Source of the DNA: Ilyomonas sp965247435
GTDB lineage: Bacteria; Bacteroidota; Bacteroidia; Chitinophagales; Chitinophagaceae
Length of the DNA stretch: 64,000 bases
Direction of reading: 5' to 3'
Assembly (NCBI GenBank): GCA_965247435.1
Contig: OZ252019.1
Location: 2,356,001-2,420,000 of the forward strand
Part shown: one piece after another, positions 26,881 to 35,760 of the stretch
How positions within the stretch are numbered: the stretch's first letter is position 1
Layout of the letters: every line of letters begins with the position of its first letter
Notes under the pieces: generated by a model
The model's input: the letters and a program-made list of their open reading frames with translations, nothing else
Database searches by the model: none
Told to the model about the DNA's origin: nothing
Position numbers and translations under genes: made by a program

Positions 26881-27336
26881 CTAATCTTTTAGCAGTTTAA
26901 TAGTTGCAGACGAGACTGTATCGCTTACATTGCCGGCTTTGTCTTTAAGCCAGAATTTAAAAAAACAGGAATCGTCGCGCTGCTCGCAACCCGAGAGTAT
27001 AGGATAGGCACCGGATAAATTGCCGTAAGAATAGTTGATGTCTAATTCTACTTTTAAATTTTTATTGCCTGTAAAATCAGGTACCTGGTAAGGCGAAAGG
27101 AAATTACTTATGTCGCCGCAGCTAAAAGATATTTTTTGCACCCACATAGTATCCTGGATATCACCTTCTTTATCGGTAACATTAAATTTAAAATTAAGAT
27201 TGCTGCCCCGCGGAAAATTGCTGCCGTTTAAAGATTGCAATTCCAGATGCGGTTTGGTGGTGTACTTATCCTTCGAGCAGGCTACTGCCATTAGCACGCA
27301 CAACACCATTGCAGCTATAAAATATTTTACTTTCAT
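26881..27336 (-). CDS. lipoprotein with Ig-like sandwich, unknown function
   Basis: 151 aa. The lipoprotein signal is clear (LMAVACSKDK, lipidated Cys at residue 20). The mature part has an alternating beta pattern with FNVTDKEGDIQDT and FWLKDKAGNVSDTVS, which resemble cadherin/Ig-like motifs seen in Bacteroidota surface proteins. Two Cys pairs could form disulfides. No enzyme motif. It is upstream of the UbiA-like gene (2 bp gap) and divergent from the LuxE-like gene, whose start lies about 50 bp away. Confidence 0.7.
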   Translation of the reverse strand: MKVKYFIAAMVLCVLMAVACSKDKYTTKPHLELQSLNGSNFPRGSNLNFKFNVTDKEGDIQDTMWVQKISFSCGDISNFLSPYQVPDFTGNKNLKVELDINYSYGNLSGAYPILSGCEQRDDSCFFKFWLKDKAGNVSDTVSSATIKLLKD

Positions 27337-27388
27337 TATCAGGTTTAATTTCGTTTCAAAATTAAAACAAACAAATTACCCTTTTAGT

Positions 27389-28366
27389 GTGAATACAACT
27401 TTTGTTAACAATATTTTCAGTATCAATGCTTTTGATGAAAAATTTGCTTTAGAGCTTTTTCGCCATCAATACCGGTATAATAAGGCATATCGCCAGTGGT
27501 GCGATCTGTTACAGGTTAACGCATTGGCCATTTCTTCTCCCCGACACATTCCATTTTTGCCGATTTCATTTTTCAAAACCTACATGGTAACTACCGGCAA
27601 TTTTACGCCGCAACTAAAATTTAGCAGCAGCGGCACTACGCAAACTGTTAACAGTCAGCATTATATCAACGATATTGCCATCTACCGGCAAAGCTTTACC
27701 CAGGCATTCCGGCAATTTTATGGCAATGCAGAAGACTGGTGCATTATTGGATTACTGCCTTCTTACCTCGAAAGAAATGATTCTTCCCTCGTATTTATGG
27801 TCAACGACCTGATACAATCTTCGAAACATGCTTTGAGCGGTTTTTACTTATACGATTTTGAAAAGCTCCGGCAAACACTGCTGCAGGTAGAAAGTGAGCA
27901 GCAGCCTACCTTACTCATCGGTGTAACATTTGCCCTGCTCGATTTTGCACAGGCCTGCCCAATGCAGCTACAGTACACCACGGTAATGGAAACCGGCGGT
28001 ATGAAAGGCAGAAAAAAAGAACTTACAAGAGGTGAAGTACAGGACGTGCTAAAAGCGCAGTTCGGCCTTCCGGCCGTTCACAGCGAGTATGGGATGACGG
28101 AGCTGCTAAGCCAGGCGTATGCAAAAGAAAACGGGCTGTTTAAGGCTCCGCCGTGGATGAAAGTGCTGGTGCGCGATGAAGAAGATCCTTTACATATATA
28201 CGATACAGGCAAAGGCATTTTGAATATTATTGACCTGGCAAATGTAGAAAGCTGCGCGTTTATTGCCACAGACGATGCGGGTATTATATATGAAGACGGC
28301 AGCTTTGAGGTAGTGGGAAGAATAGACAACAGCGACATCCGCGGCTGCAGTTTATTAGCGTTGTAA
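27389..28366 (+). CDS. LuxE-like acyl-protein synthetase / acyltransferase
   Basis: 325 aa from a GTG at 27389. The frame stays open further 5', but that part lies antisense to the lipoprotein gene, and the family N-terminus (FSINAFDEKFALELFRHQY) begins here. ANL-superfamily adenylating domain: P-loop FSSSGTTQTVNS, METGGMKGRKKELTR, EYGMTEL with the conserved Glu, and a late Asp in IDLANVES/IATDD. LuxE enzymes activate a fatty acid as acyl-AMP and pass it to a Cys on themselves. No LuxC reductase or luciferase genes are nearby. Stand-alone members occur widely in Bacteroidota with unproven roles. The gene ends just before the tRNA-Leu promoter. Confidence 0.83.
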   Translation: MNTTFVNNIFSINAFDEKFALELFRHQYRYNKAYRQWCDLLQVNALAISSPRHIPFLPISFFKTYMVTTGNFTPQLKFSSSGTTQTVNSQHYINDIAIYRQSFTQAFRQFYGNAEDWCIIGLLPSYLERNDSSLVFMVNDLIQSSKHALSGFYLYDFEKLRQTLLQVESEQQPTLLIGVTFALLDFAQACPMQLQYTTVMETGGMKGRKKELTRGEVQDVLKAQFGLPAVHSEYGMTELLSQAYAKENGLFKAPPWMKVLVRDEEDPLHIYDTGKGILNIIDLANVESCAFIATDDAGIIYEDGSFEVVGRIDNSDIRGCSLLAL

Positions 28367-28371
28367 ATTAG

Positions 28372-28403
28372 TTTGCCGGTAAGATATCCAGTCTATATAT
28401 TTG
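28372..28403 (+). promoter_or_regulatory. promoter of tRNA-Leu
   Basis: Full Bacteroidota consensus: TTTG at 28372-28375, 20 bp spacer, TATATTTG at 28396-28403, then CAGCCC. It starts 5 bp after the LuxE-like stop codon. Confidence 0.85.
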
Positions 28404-28420
28404 CAGCCCCCGACACACCT

Positions 28421-28504
28421 GCCCAGGTGGCGAAATTGGTAGACGCACTGTGTTCAGGTCGCAGCGTTCGCAAGGATGTGCTGGTTCGAATCCAGTCCTG
28501 GGCA
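28421..28504 (+). tRNA. tRNA-Leu (anticodon CAG)
   Basis: 84 nt class II tRNA. Acceptor GCCCAGG pairs with CCTGGGC, discriminator A. Anticodon stem CTGTG/CGCAG has loop TTCAGGT, anticodon CAG. A long variable arm is followed by T arm GCTGG TTCGAAT CCAGT. The 3' CCA is not encoded. Confidence 0.96.
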
Positions 28505-28511
28505 CCCTTAT

Positions 28512-28545
28512 AACCTTGTAAGTTTTTGACTTACAAGGTTTTTTA
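28512..28545 (+). terminator. Rho-independent terminator after tRNA-Leu
   Basis: Perfect 12-bp stem AACCTTGTAAGT/ACTTACAAGGTT with loop TTTTG and a following T run. Confidence 0.92.
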
Positions 28546-29000
28546 TTAAGCGCCTGTCCAAAAAGTATCGCTTTTCTTCACTTTCTGCCGCTATTGTAAA
28601 CACCCAAAATGACACATAATTTTACTGAGTAATTGAATGACCATCCTGAGCCACTTTGGAACAGGGCAAATGCAATATAATATAGCGGCAGGGAGAAAAG
28701 AAGCAGCTTTGCAAGAACATAGAACTGAAAATTCCTGTTGATTTTTTTAGTTCTTTGACCGATCCGCATATAAATGCTGTAAGCTTCACAAGTTGTCGGA
28801 CATTTTATTTATAATGATAGCCGCATGTTTGAGCAGGACAGAAGACTGGGGAAAAATAGAAGAGTACGGAGAAGCTAAGCAGGACTGCGGAAAACATTTT
28901 AGCATTGCCTGATGGCAAACCATCTCCTGCTACATTTAACCGGTTGTTTGAGATGCGCTAATAAACAGGGACAGTGGAGTTGCCTAAATTAGCAACTCAG
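28546..29000. other. non-coding stretch with possible insertion-sequence debris
   Basis: No intact gene. The start (GCGCCTGTCCAAAAAG) resembles insertion-sequence ends and a related GTCGGACATTTTA lies near 28796, but no clean inverted repeat or target duplication could be fixed by eye. It sits between tRNA-Leu and a transposase remnant. Confidence 0.35.
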
Positions 29001-29270
29001 ATGCAAGAGAAAACACAAGGTGCAAAGCACCGCAAGTATGATGCTTCATTAAGGAAGGAGTATTGAATGATTTTGAATGGATGTCCGGTCACCGGAGTAG
29101 CCCGGGCCAGCCGCAGTGCTTACTATCATTGGAAGCATCAGAAACAAGAAGTTAAAAATGAAAAGAAAAAAGCCATAGAACAGCAGGTCATCAACGGCTT
29201 TAAAGAACATCGCAGGCGGCAATCATATACAAATGGCAGTGCGGCGGCAGTGTACAAAACGGCGAATTAA
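29001..29270 (+). pseudogene. remnant of an IS3-like transposase (orfA start joined to an orfB piece)
   Basis: From the ATG at 29001 a 21-codon frame ends in KHRKYDASLRKEY and TGA. This looks like the N-terminus of an IS3-type orfA helix-turn-helix protein, cut short. Directly after, from 29067, a second frame (67 codons) reads VTGVARASRSAYYHWKHQK followed by a Lys/Glu-rich stretch, the usual start region of orfB transposases (SRSAYYHW-type motif). It then loses homology and stops. The middle of the element and the whole DDE domain are missing. It is a dead fragment left by deletion; family call tentative. Confidence 0.6.
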
Positions 29271-29389
29271 ATACTTAACCTACCAACTTTTTAAACCACT
29301 ATTTTTGAGAACAAGCGTTGCAATAAAAATTTGAAATCGCCAAACCGTTCAGGCAAAGGATTTTATAAACAATACTCATTCAGAAAAAA

Positions 29390-29485
29390 ATGAAAAAGAC
29401 ATCGTGATTAGTTTTAGTTATTACAGCCTCCTTTCTTTCAAAGTTTGCATTTAAGACAGTAATTAAACAAATCGAAACAAAAAAA
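29390..29485 (+). other. relic signal-peptide leader in frame with the VOC gene, broken by TGA
   Basis: Starting at ATG 29390 the frame reads MKKTS, then TGA (29405-29407), then LVLVITASFLSKFAF and on in frame into the VOC protein start at 29486. It looks like a lost export signal upstream of the present cytoplasmic start. Confidence 0.45.
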
Positions 29486-29863
29486 ATGAAAAAAGTAACA
29501 GGTATTGGTGGCGTTTTTTTCAAATGTAAAGACCCCAAAAAAGTGACAGAATGGTATCAAAAAAATCTTGGTTTAAACACAAACCCGTATGGGGCAACTT
29601 TTGAATGGTACGAAGATGCAGACAACACAAAGAAAGGACAAACACAATGGACGCCGTTTCCCGAAACGACCACTTACTTTGAACCTTCAACAAAGGAATT
29701 TATGATAAATTACAGGGTTGAAAACCTGGAAGCACTTGTTGAAGAATTAAAAGAGAATGGTGTAACCATTGTGGACACTATTGAAACCTACGAGTACGGT
29801 AAATTTGTACATATCCTTGACGTAGAAGGAAGCAAAATTCAATTATGGGAGCCCAAAGATTGA
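29486..29863 (+). CDS. VOC family (glyoxalase-like) protein
   Basis: 125 aa, one vicinal-oxygen-chelate domain made of two beta-alpha-beta-beta-beta halves. The first half (GIGGVFFKCKDPKKVTEWYQKNLGL) and the closing half (FVHILDVEGSKIQLWEPKD) are typical; the Glu in QLWEP is the usual last metal ligand. The expected N-terminal His ligand is not obvious. Possible roles are lactoylglutathione-lyase-like, dioxygenase or antibiotic-binding protein; the substrate cannot be told. It lies alone in the AT-rich accessory zone behind tRNA-Leu. A possible -7 element TATTTTTG is at 29300-29307. Confidence 0.83.
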   Translation: MKKVTGIGGVFFKCKDPKKVTEWYQKNLGLNTNPYGATFEWYEDADNTKKGQTQWTPFPETTTYFEPSTKEFMINYRVENLEALVEELKENGVTIVDTIETYEYGKFVHILDVEGSKIQLWEPKD

Positions 29864-30770
29864 ACACGGCAAAATAATTAATGTACAAACCAAACAGTTT
29901 AGCCAACACTAAAGGTAAACAGAACGCCATACAGCTAATACCGGGTTGCTGTAGTGAGGCTGACAGTGATGTATTCAGCATTTGTGTTTCGATTTATTAT
30001 TTGTGTAAATGTTGAACAAGCGTTTTTAAATACTCCACAAACGCCCAGCATTAAAGAATTGTTTCGTTTCTTTTCGCTGCGCCATTTTTAAGACAACAGC
30101 CGCAATTTTCAAAGGGAGTAAACTTTTTTTTACATGGAAAAGAATAGCCAAAGACGCCAGGGAGTAAAGGATATAAGTTTTTAAAATCAGTAAAAGTAAT
30201 ATCGGGTTTCAACTAATACGATTTAAAATGTACTGGTATTGCACCATAATTATCTCAGAATCGCACGATGAATGATAGCAATTTCAAATAGCAGTTCGTA
30301 GTTAAAAATTTAGTTCAAAATTAGATCATCTGCTTTTGCATGTTTAGCAACAGCAGTCATCAGCAGGCGTTTTCTAACTTCCGTAGCGGTTTTTGAGTAA
30401 AACAAAACAATTGTTGCATAGACAGTGTTGACGTTATAATGCTTACTGTTTTTTTTCGATAAACGTTTTCAAATTCTACTCCTAAGCAACTACAATACTT
30501 TAAACGGTTTTAAAATGCCTTTTGCTTTTTATTGTCTTACTCATTTTTGAAAATTGGCAAATGAGTATTTTTTGCCAAACTAAATATTCCCCTCAACTAT
30601 TCAAACATGATGAACAGAAACAGAGAACTATAAATGCAATACATGTGATTGTATTTTTCTTGTATTGGCTTATAATTATTTTGACAAGGATGTAATAATG
30701 TTGCTATGCCATCAAAAGACTTTTTCGCCACGGATATATTACCTTCTTTATCCTTTTTAAAAACAGTTAT
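29864..30770. other. AT-rich non-coding stretch
   Basis: About 900 bp with many stops in all frames. A minus-strand frame at 30597-30785 (MCSGHITVFKKDKEGNISV..) has no recognisable features. I see no RNA gene, clear hairpin or mobile element. It is probably decayed accessory DNA. Confidence 0.4.
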
Positions 30771-31853
30771 ATGACCGCTACACATCCTCACGTTATAATT
30801 GTGGGTGCTGGCATTATAGGCGCAAGTCTTACTTACCATTTAGTATGTCAAAATGCGCGTGTTACGCTGATTGACAAAGCGACCAAGCCGGCTAAGGAGG
30901 CAACAGAAAAATCATTTGCCTGGATCAGCGCGGGGCATGAGGGACCCGAAACTTACTTAAACCTGCGACAACAGGCAATTGCTGAATGGCACAAAGTGGA
31001 AGATGAATTTAAGGGTCAGCTTAGAGTAGATTGGTCGGGTGCTTTAAGCTGGCGCAGCAATATGATAGAGACAGAGCGCATTGCATCTCACCTCCTGAAT
31101 TTAGGTTTTCCGGTGCATCTTGCTGATCGAAAAGAAATACACCTTTTAGAGCCGAATTTAAAACATGTACCTGCGCAGGCAATGTTTGCCAGAGATGAAG
31201 GCGCGATTGATCCTACACGCACTACAAATTTATTTATAAAAGCCGCCCGTGAAAGAGGAGCCAATATTCAAACGGGTAATGAGATTTTGTCTTTTATGAC
31301 CAATGGATCACGTATTGAAGGAGTAGTTACTGCAAATGGCAAGGTAACTGCCGACATCGTCGTATTGGCAGCGGGAATCAATTCAGCCATTTTGTGCCAG
31401 CCACTGGGTTTAACACTGCCGGTTACTGTATCACCGGCTATTTTAATGATTTTTCATACTACGCATCGCTTTGTGAACCGAATTGTTTCTAATCCATTAA
31501 TGGAAGTACGCGCTGCTTCAAATACGCTTACACTTGCTGCAGAAGAGTATATTGATGAATCGCCAGAAAATTGCCCGCAGGCAATAGCGCAACGCCTGCT
31601 TAACAAAATTAAAAAACACTGGCAGGGCGCTGAGCAGCTCAGCTTAGCAAATATCGTGGTAGGAAGACGGGCAATCCCTATAGATGGCTTACCTGTTATC
31701 GGGCGAACAACGGCTGTTGATGGCCTGTATTTATCAGTAATGCATGCTGGCGTAACGCTTGCAGCTATTGCAGGAAGACTTGCCGCTGCCGAAATATTGA
31801 ATGATCAGGAAGATCGTTTATTATCATCTTACCGACTAAAAAGATGTAGTTAA
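30771..31853 (+). CDS. FAD-dependent oxidoreductase (DAO/glycine oxidase-like)
   Basis: 360 aa, DAO-type fold. The FAD-binding Rossmann motif is at the start (VIIVGAGIIGASLTYHL, GxGxxG), followed by LIDK with the acidic ribose ligand, then the SFAWISAG block and a late GLYLSVMHAGVTLAAIAG segment that closes over the flavin. Such enzymes oxidise the C-N bond of D-amino acids, glycine or N-methylated amines, feeding electrons to oxygen or quinone. Substrate cannot be told. It is isolated, with about 900 bp of non-coding DNA on each side, in the zone behind tRNA-Leu, so recent gain is possible. The C-terminus (LSSYRLKRCS) is a little short but plausible. Confidence 0.82.
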   Translation: MTATHPHVIIVGAGIIGASLTYHLVCQNARVTLIDKATKPAKEATEKSFAWISAGHEGPETYLNLRQQAIAEWHKVEDEFKGQLRVDWSGALSWRSNMIETERIASHLLNLGFPVHLADRKEIHLLEPNLKHVPAQAMFARDEGAIDPTRTTNLFIKAARERGANIQTGNEILSFMTNGSRIEGVVTANGKVTADIVVLAAGINSAILCQPLGLTLPVTVSPAILMIFHTTHRFVNRIVSNPLMEVRAASNTLTLAAEEYIDESPENCPQAIAQRLLNKIKKHWQGAEQLSLANIVVGRRAIPIDGLPVIGRTTAVDGLYLSVMHAGVTLAAIAGRLAAAEILNDQEDRLLSSYRLKRCS

Positions 31854-31900
31854 TTTGTCAAGGCAGTGTTTATCTGCGTCAATAAGTTTAATATACTAAT

Positions 31901-32026
31901 TACAGTGTAACTTAAGTTAGTTTACATATCCTGTATAGTCCGGATGTTGCGGCGCCACCCGGTAGCATGGCTATGGGCGGGCGTCCCCGCCCGCCTAAAA
32001 CTTGAAATAATTTAAGTTACACTGTA
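31901..32026. repeat. 126-bp element with 19-bp terminal inverted repeats, copy 1
   Basis: Starts TACAGTGTAACTTAAGTTA and ends with its reverse complement with one mismatch (32008-32026). Inside is a second GC-rich hairpin (GGCGGGCG/CGCCCGCC near 31977-31996). A diverged, oppositely oriented relative is at 37885-37977. It encodes no protein; it looks like a MITE or folding intergenic repeat. Confidence 0.7.
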
Positions 32027-32782
32027 TTAATCCTGGAATAAAATATTATTTGCCTAAGCTGAAAATATAAAAAGTTTTCTGTAATCCATTTATAGCATAA
32101 GCACTAATAAATGCTGCTGTTCAAGGTTCCTCCTTTCGTATATTATAACTCATGGAATAGCCTATCAGCTTGGCTATGCGGATTGCTTGCCTGGTATTAA
32201 ATGATTTTTATGAACCCCTATTTCTTTATTCGGTTTATCCGGTATTTTTTAGTGGTGTAAACAACCAATTATTTTTGAGAGACAGCTTGGCAGCAAACAA
32301 AAATTTTGAAGCGTTGGACAGCTTAATAAGCAAATAAAATAATTTACCGGAAATTTTTAGGTGCCGACCCAAGTTTTTGCGCACATTATTCAACAACATT
32401 GTATGATTATTAACTTAAAGCAAACAATCAGTCAAAAAGAATGGATACTTATGCTAATGTTATTGCGTTATTAATAGCCTAACAGAAAAGGCGTGGAGAA
32501 TGGCAGCAAGTTTAAAACAGTAATTAACAAAGGCATTTATAAAAGCAATGTTTGAGCAGGCGCATTTATCCAGTATTCATTATAATGATCTTAGGTTTAA
32601 ACCAACCTTACTCCATCAAACACTATTTCTTATCTTCAACCTCAGTTTTTCAATGAAGCAATTGCACTAAGCTGACAACGTTTGATTGCCACACCTTCGC
32701 AAATACTGAAACATTAGACATCACCTATGTTCTCTGTATTAAACTGGAAATACAGGTTTACAAATGATAATGGAATAAAAAA
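32027..32782. other. AT-rich non-coding stretch before the cupin gene
   Basis: No gene seen. The segment 32262-32330 (ACCAATTATTTTTGAGA..) resembles 29294-29340 upstream of the VOC gene, and TTTAAAACAGTAATTAA near 32511 resembles TTTAAGACAGTAATTAA near 29451, hinting at duplicated, decayed leader regions. A TATTTTTG -7-like box lies at 32270-32277, rather far from the next gene. Confidence 0.35.
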
Positions 32783-33346
32783 ATGGAACGTAAAAAATTT
32801 ATATTAACCACACTTGCCGCCTTGCCAACAGGTGCATTCGCTAAAATAAAATCATTAGCGAATTTTCGAACGGACAGAGGTTTTAAAGTAGCTTCCGGTG
32901 AAGCAAGATTTGGTACCCATTATACAATGAAAGGGATTACCTTGAATACGCTTGATGTTAAAATATCGGGTAAAGACACCGAGAGTGATGTAGCGGTTTT
33001 TGAACAGACCGGCTTAACGCCTAAAGGCGGACCACCGCTGCACATCCATCCAAATCAGGACGAATGGTTTTATGTTGTGGAAGGAGAATACCTCTTTCAG
33101 GTGGGCGAAGAACAATACCAGATGAAAGCCGGCGATACCATCTTTCTTCCCCGAAAAATACAACACGCTTTTGTTCAGCTTTCCGAGCGGGGAAAAATGG
33201 TTGTTTCGTACCTTCCGGCGGGAAAAATGGAAGCCTTTTTTGCTGTTACCGACAAGTGGACTTCTCCGCCTACAAAGGAAGAAATAATAAAAGTGTTTGC
33301 CGACCACGACATGCAGGTTGTCGGCGCTCCGTTAAAAGCGGAATGA
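32783..33346 (+). CDS. cupin domain protein with N-terminal export-like signal
   Basis: 187 aa. The N-terminus MERKKFILTTLAALPTGAFAK looks like a signal peptide (basic start, hydrophobic run, AFA cleavage site). One cupin barrel follows: motif 1 GGPPLHIHPNQDEWFYVVEGEY contains the His-x-His and Glu metal ligands, and motif 2 AGDTIFLPRKIQHAFVQ contains the last His. Metal binding is therefore likely; function may be enzymatic (dioxygenase, isomerase) or binding. It is isolated in the accessory zone, with non-coding DNA on both sides. Fold call firm, reaction unknown. Confidence 0.85.
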   Translation: MERKKFILTTLAALPTGAFAKIKSLANFRTDRGFKVASGEARFGTHYTMKGITLNTLDVKISGKDTESDVAVFEQTGLTPKGGPPLHIHPNQDEWFYVVEGEYLFQVGEEQYQMKAGDTIFLPRKIQHAFVQLSERGKMVVSYLPAGKMEAFFAVTDKWTSPPTKEEIIKVFADHDMQVVGAPLKAE

Positions 33347-33766
33347 CCATCTAAAGCCGACGATGAGGTAACTTGACAATTACACAACATAAGTCTGGTA
33401 TTTGCAAAAGTTGCACAAATAAACGCCGTGTTTCTACAATTGCAGCGTCGGTTGATTCGTGATTGAGGCAGCGGCCAGACAATTCTGTACGGAATACCAC
33501 CAGCTTTTGCTCCCAACCTCATCGTCCGTTAATGATGTAAGTAAGACTTTTCTAAACTCAAGTTCGTATCCGCGCAAACATTTATAAAGTAAGTTGATAG
33601 CCCTGTAAATTTACACGCCATGCGCAGCCAGTTGTTGCAAAGGTCGCGCCTCTGCAAAGCCCTGGCATAAGTATGCCTTAAGAAGTTTTAGAGATTTGTT
33701 AGCAGCAATAACGAATACATTTACAGGTTTAATTTAACTACCTGGACATGCTAAAATATCGTTTCC
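33347..33766. other. non-coding stretch with an 11-bp inverted repeat
   Basis: GACGATGAGGT (33359-33369) is repeated inverted as ACCTCATCGTC (33516-33526), bounding 168 bp, perhaps the ends of a small decayed element. No gene recognised. Confidence 0.35.
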
Positions 33767-34375
33767 TTGGATGATAAATTAACGGATATGCCCGGCGACA
33801 CTATTGCATACGATAATGCCGCGACCATAACCCGATTTAACCTTTATACAAATATTATTACTGCTAATAAAGGGGACAAGATTTCCGGTATTGGAACGGA
33901 TAGCACAGCAATACCCGGCCCTCCTGTTCCGCAAACAGGCCACCTATATTATCAGAATCTTGGTTCAGGCGGGTATTTCAACTATTTAAAAGATAATTCA
34001 ACACCGGAAGAAACAATCTCTCATTATAAGGCCGGCTTTTCGGTAATCAGCTTAAATAATGAAAACAAAATAACATGGCGCAACACACTTAACAACGATG
34101 CAGATAGTGTGTTGTTAACCGATCTGTCAAACAATAAAATTGTTGCCGGTAAAAAAGGGATTCATATAATTCGCTCTGCTACCGACAACAGGAAAAATAC
34201 CATTGAACACATTGTTATAACGTATGCCGGCAAGCGTGAAAAAGTAAATACCATGGCCTGGAATAATCAATACAGGTATCTTGTTTCCTATGCAGCAGAA
34301 ACTAATGACGGAGCACTGATTATAACTTGCGTGAAGGAAGGCAGATTGATTTTTGCAAGGATGAAACTTGAATAA
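33767..34375 (+). CDS. hypothetical protein, probably the C-terminal part of a longer gene
   Basis: 202 codons from a TTG; the first ATG is 21 bp later. An in-frame stop lies 15 bp upstream of the TTG and no export signal is present. The chain has a repetitive beta pattern (FSVISLNNENKITWRN, DLSNNKIVAGKKGIHII, YLVSYAAE..ALIITCVKEGRLIFARM), like blades of a beta-propeller or a WD/PQQ-like repeat protein. Proteins of this look are normally longer and exported, so this is likely an N-terminally truncated remnant. The surroundings are gene-poor and AT-rich. No function proposed. Confidence 0.5.
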   Translation: MDDKLTDMPGDTIAYDNAATITRFNLYTNIITANKGDKISGIGTDSTAIPGPPVPQTGHLYYQNLGSGGYFNYLKDNSTPEETISHYKAGFSVISLNNENKITWRNTLNNDADSVLLTDLSNNKIVAGKKGIHIIRSATDNRKNTIEHIVITYAGKREKVNTMAWNNQYRYLVSYAAETNDGALIITCVKEGRLIFARMKLE

Positions 34376-34537
34376 ATAAACATCTTATAGAGGTGTAATT
34401 GCTTTATGGCGGCGTAAAGCTTGCCTGTAAAGCAAGGCACTGCAGGCAATATGTATTTCAGAATAATAATTATGCAGCTCCGCAATTATTAATACAATTC
34501 TTCAAAGGCCGTCATTATAACAAAATGATTTTTTCCC

Positions 34538-35188
34538 TTACTTATTTTTTTCCGCAACTTTTTCGGCCAGCTTCTCATTGTCTATCCCTTCGGGTATAAA
34601 GAAAATAAAAGGTGGAATTACAAAGCAGGCATACGCAAAATATACATTGAGATAAGCGAGTGGAATGGCTGTCAGGTAAACGGCAGTGCCTACAATAGCT
34701 TTGGTTCTGGCGCGAAAAGATACTTTAAAAATCTTCTGGTTTAACACCCGGTCTTTATCGGTGTGAATAAGCCCGTGGCGCAGGCTGTAATTGCGCATAA
34801 TAAGAAAGGATAAGGTTATCAGCAGCATAACCAACCCATACAATGCCGGCGCAATGGCAATAAACGGATTGGCGCCTACAATGGCCGTGGCGAATGGAAT
34901 AAGACTTAATAAAAAAAGGAATAAAAAGTTTTGCCAGAGCAACCGCTCATCTGTCCGTTCTAGGAGGTGAAACATGTGGTGGTGATTGGTCCAGAATATA
35001 CCCGTCATCATAAAGCTGAATGCATACGTAATGAAATAAGGCAGCAGGTGCTTGAGATAGGTAACCGTTTCTGCAGTTGTGCTATGCTTGCCCAGATCGG
35101 GCAGTTTAAGCTCCAGCACCATAATGGTAATGATGATACCAATAACACAATCGCTGAAAGTTTCCAACCGGGTAGTGCTTATTTTCAT
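34538..35188 (-). CDS. TMEM175/DUF1211 family membrane protein, putative K+ channel
   Basis: 216 aa, about six membrane helices, matching bacterial TMEM175 (one six-helix unit per chain, tetrameric channel). The family signature R-x-x-x-F-S-D opens helix 1 (TTRLETFSDCVIGIIITIMVL here). The motif FWTNHHHMFHLL between later helices is also usual in this family. Bacterial members conduct K+ with low selectivity. The C-terminal tail is charged (EKLAEKVAEKNK). It is monocistronic, with the small gene at 35229-35435 on its 5' side in the same direction after a 40 bp gap. Confidence 0.88.
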   Translation of the reverse strand: MKISTTRLETFSDCVIGIIITIMVLELKLPDLGKHSTTAETVTYLKHLLPYFITYAFSFMMTGIFWTNHHHMFHLLERTDERLLWQNFLFLFLLSLIPFATAIVGANPFIAIAPALYGLVMLLITLSFLIMRNYSLRHGLIHTDKDRVLNQKIFKVSFRARTKAIVGTAVYLTAIPLAYLNVYFAYACFVIPPFIFFIPEGIDNEKLAEKVAEKNK

Positions 35189-35228
35189 AATTAATAAGTA
35201 AAGTAGTTAAAATCAAAGCTTTGCCTGC

Positions 35229-35435
35229 TTATGCCTTTGTAAGGCTGCCTATTTCCTGGTAAAGCTCGCCGATTAAAGACTGCGCCAGTGCTGCTTTGCT
35301 TGCCAGCGCTTTATGCTGCGCAAATACCGGGTGATCCAACAACATGGTTTGAATAAACTCCTGCACGAGGAAGCAACGGTCTAAAGCCTCATGCCAGTGA
35401 AACGGATCCGCCGATTGTACGTCTTCTGAGAGCAT
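35229..35435 (-). CDS. small helical hypothetical protein
   Basis: 68 aa from the Met at 35435 (MLSEDVQSADPFHWHE..). A longer frame to 35519 adds 28 residues that look unlike a protein N-terminus. The sequence is amphipathic and probably two to three helices (HEALDRCFLVQEFIQTMLLDH). No family recognised. It lies 40 bp upstream of the TMEM175-like gene and may share its transcript. Confidence 0.5.
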   Translation of the reverse strand: MLSEDVQSADPFHWHEALDRCFLVQEFIQTMLLDHPVFAQHKALASKAALAQSLIGELYQEIGSLTKA

Positions 35436-35760
35436 CTTTGTGAAATTAAAATGGTTTGTGTACTCTTTAATAACAGCATTAAAAATAATATACATTTTGC
35501 ATAGTGAGTGTATCGGCAAAAGCGGAGTAGTAACTCAATTTAAAATTCAGGAATAATAAAACCTGTTAGGTTGAACTAATTTATAATGTAAAAATGTGTA
35601 ATAACGGGACAGGTTAATCTTTGTTATTTTTAAACTCAGTCAGTACCAAAAGCGGCTGTTAGCTTGCCGCCTTTACCACTTTATTTACTTGTCCACTCAC
35701 TGGTCCTGCCGGAAGGCGGGTACAGAAATTGTTAGCTTGTTATAAACAGGATAATCCGTT

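Noticed and set aside
27110..27388. 5' extension of the LuxE-like frame
   Set aside because: Antisense to the lipoprotein gene and unlike the family N-terminus; GTG at 27389 fits.
28578..28769. 63-codon minus-strand frame after tRNA-Leu
   Set aside because: No transposase motif could be assigned; kept only as possible insertion-sequence debris.
30597..30785. Minus-strand frame before the oxidoreductase gene
   Set aside because: No family features and it overlaps the next gene's start on the other strand.
33359..33526. Inverted 11-bp repeat as ends of an insertion sequence
   Set aside because: Too short and without a transposase or target duplication; recorded only as a repeat.
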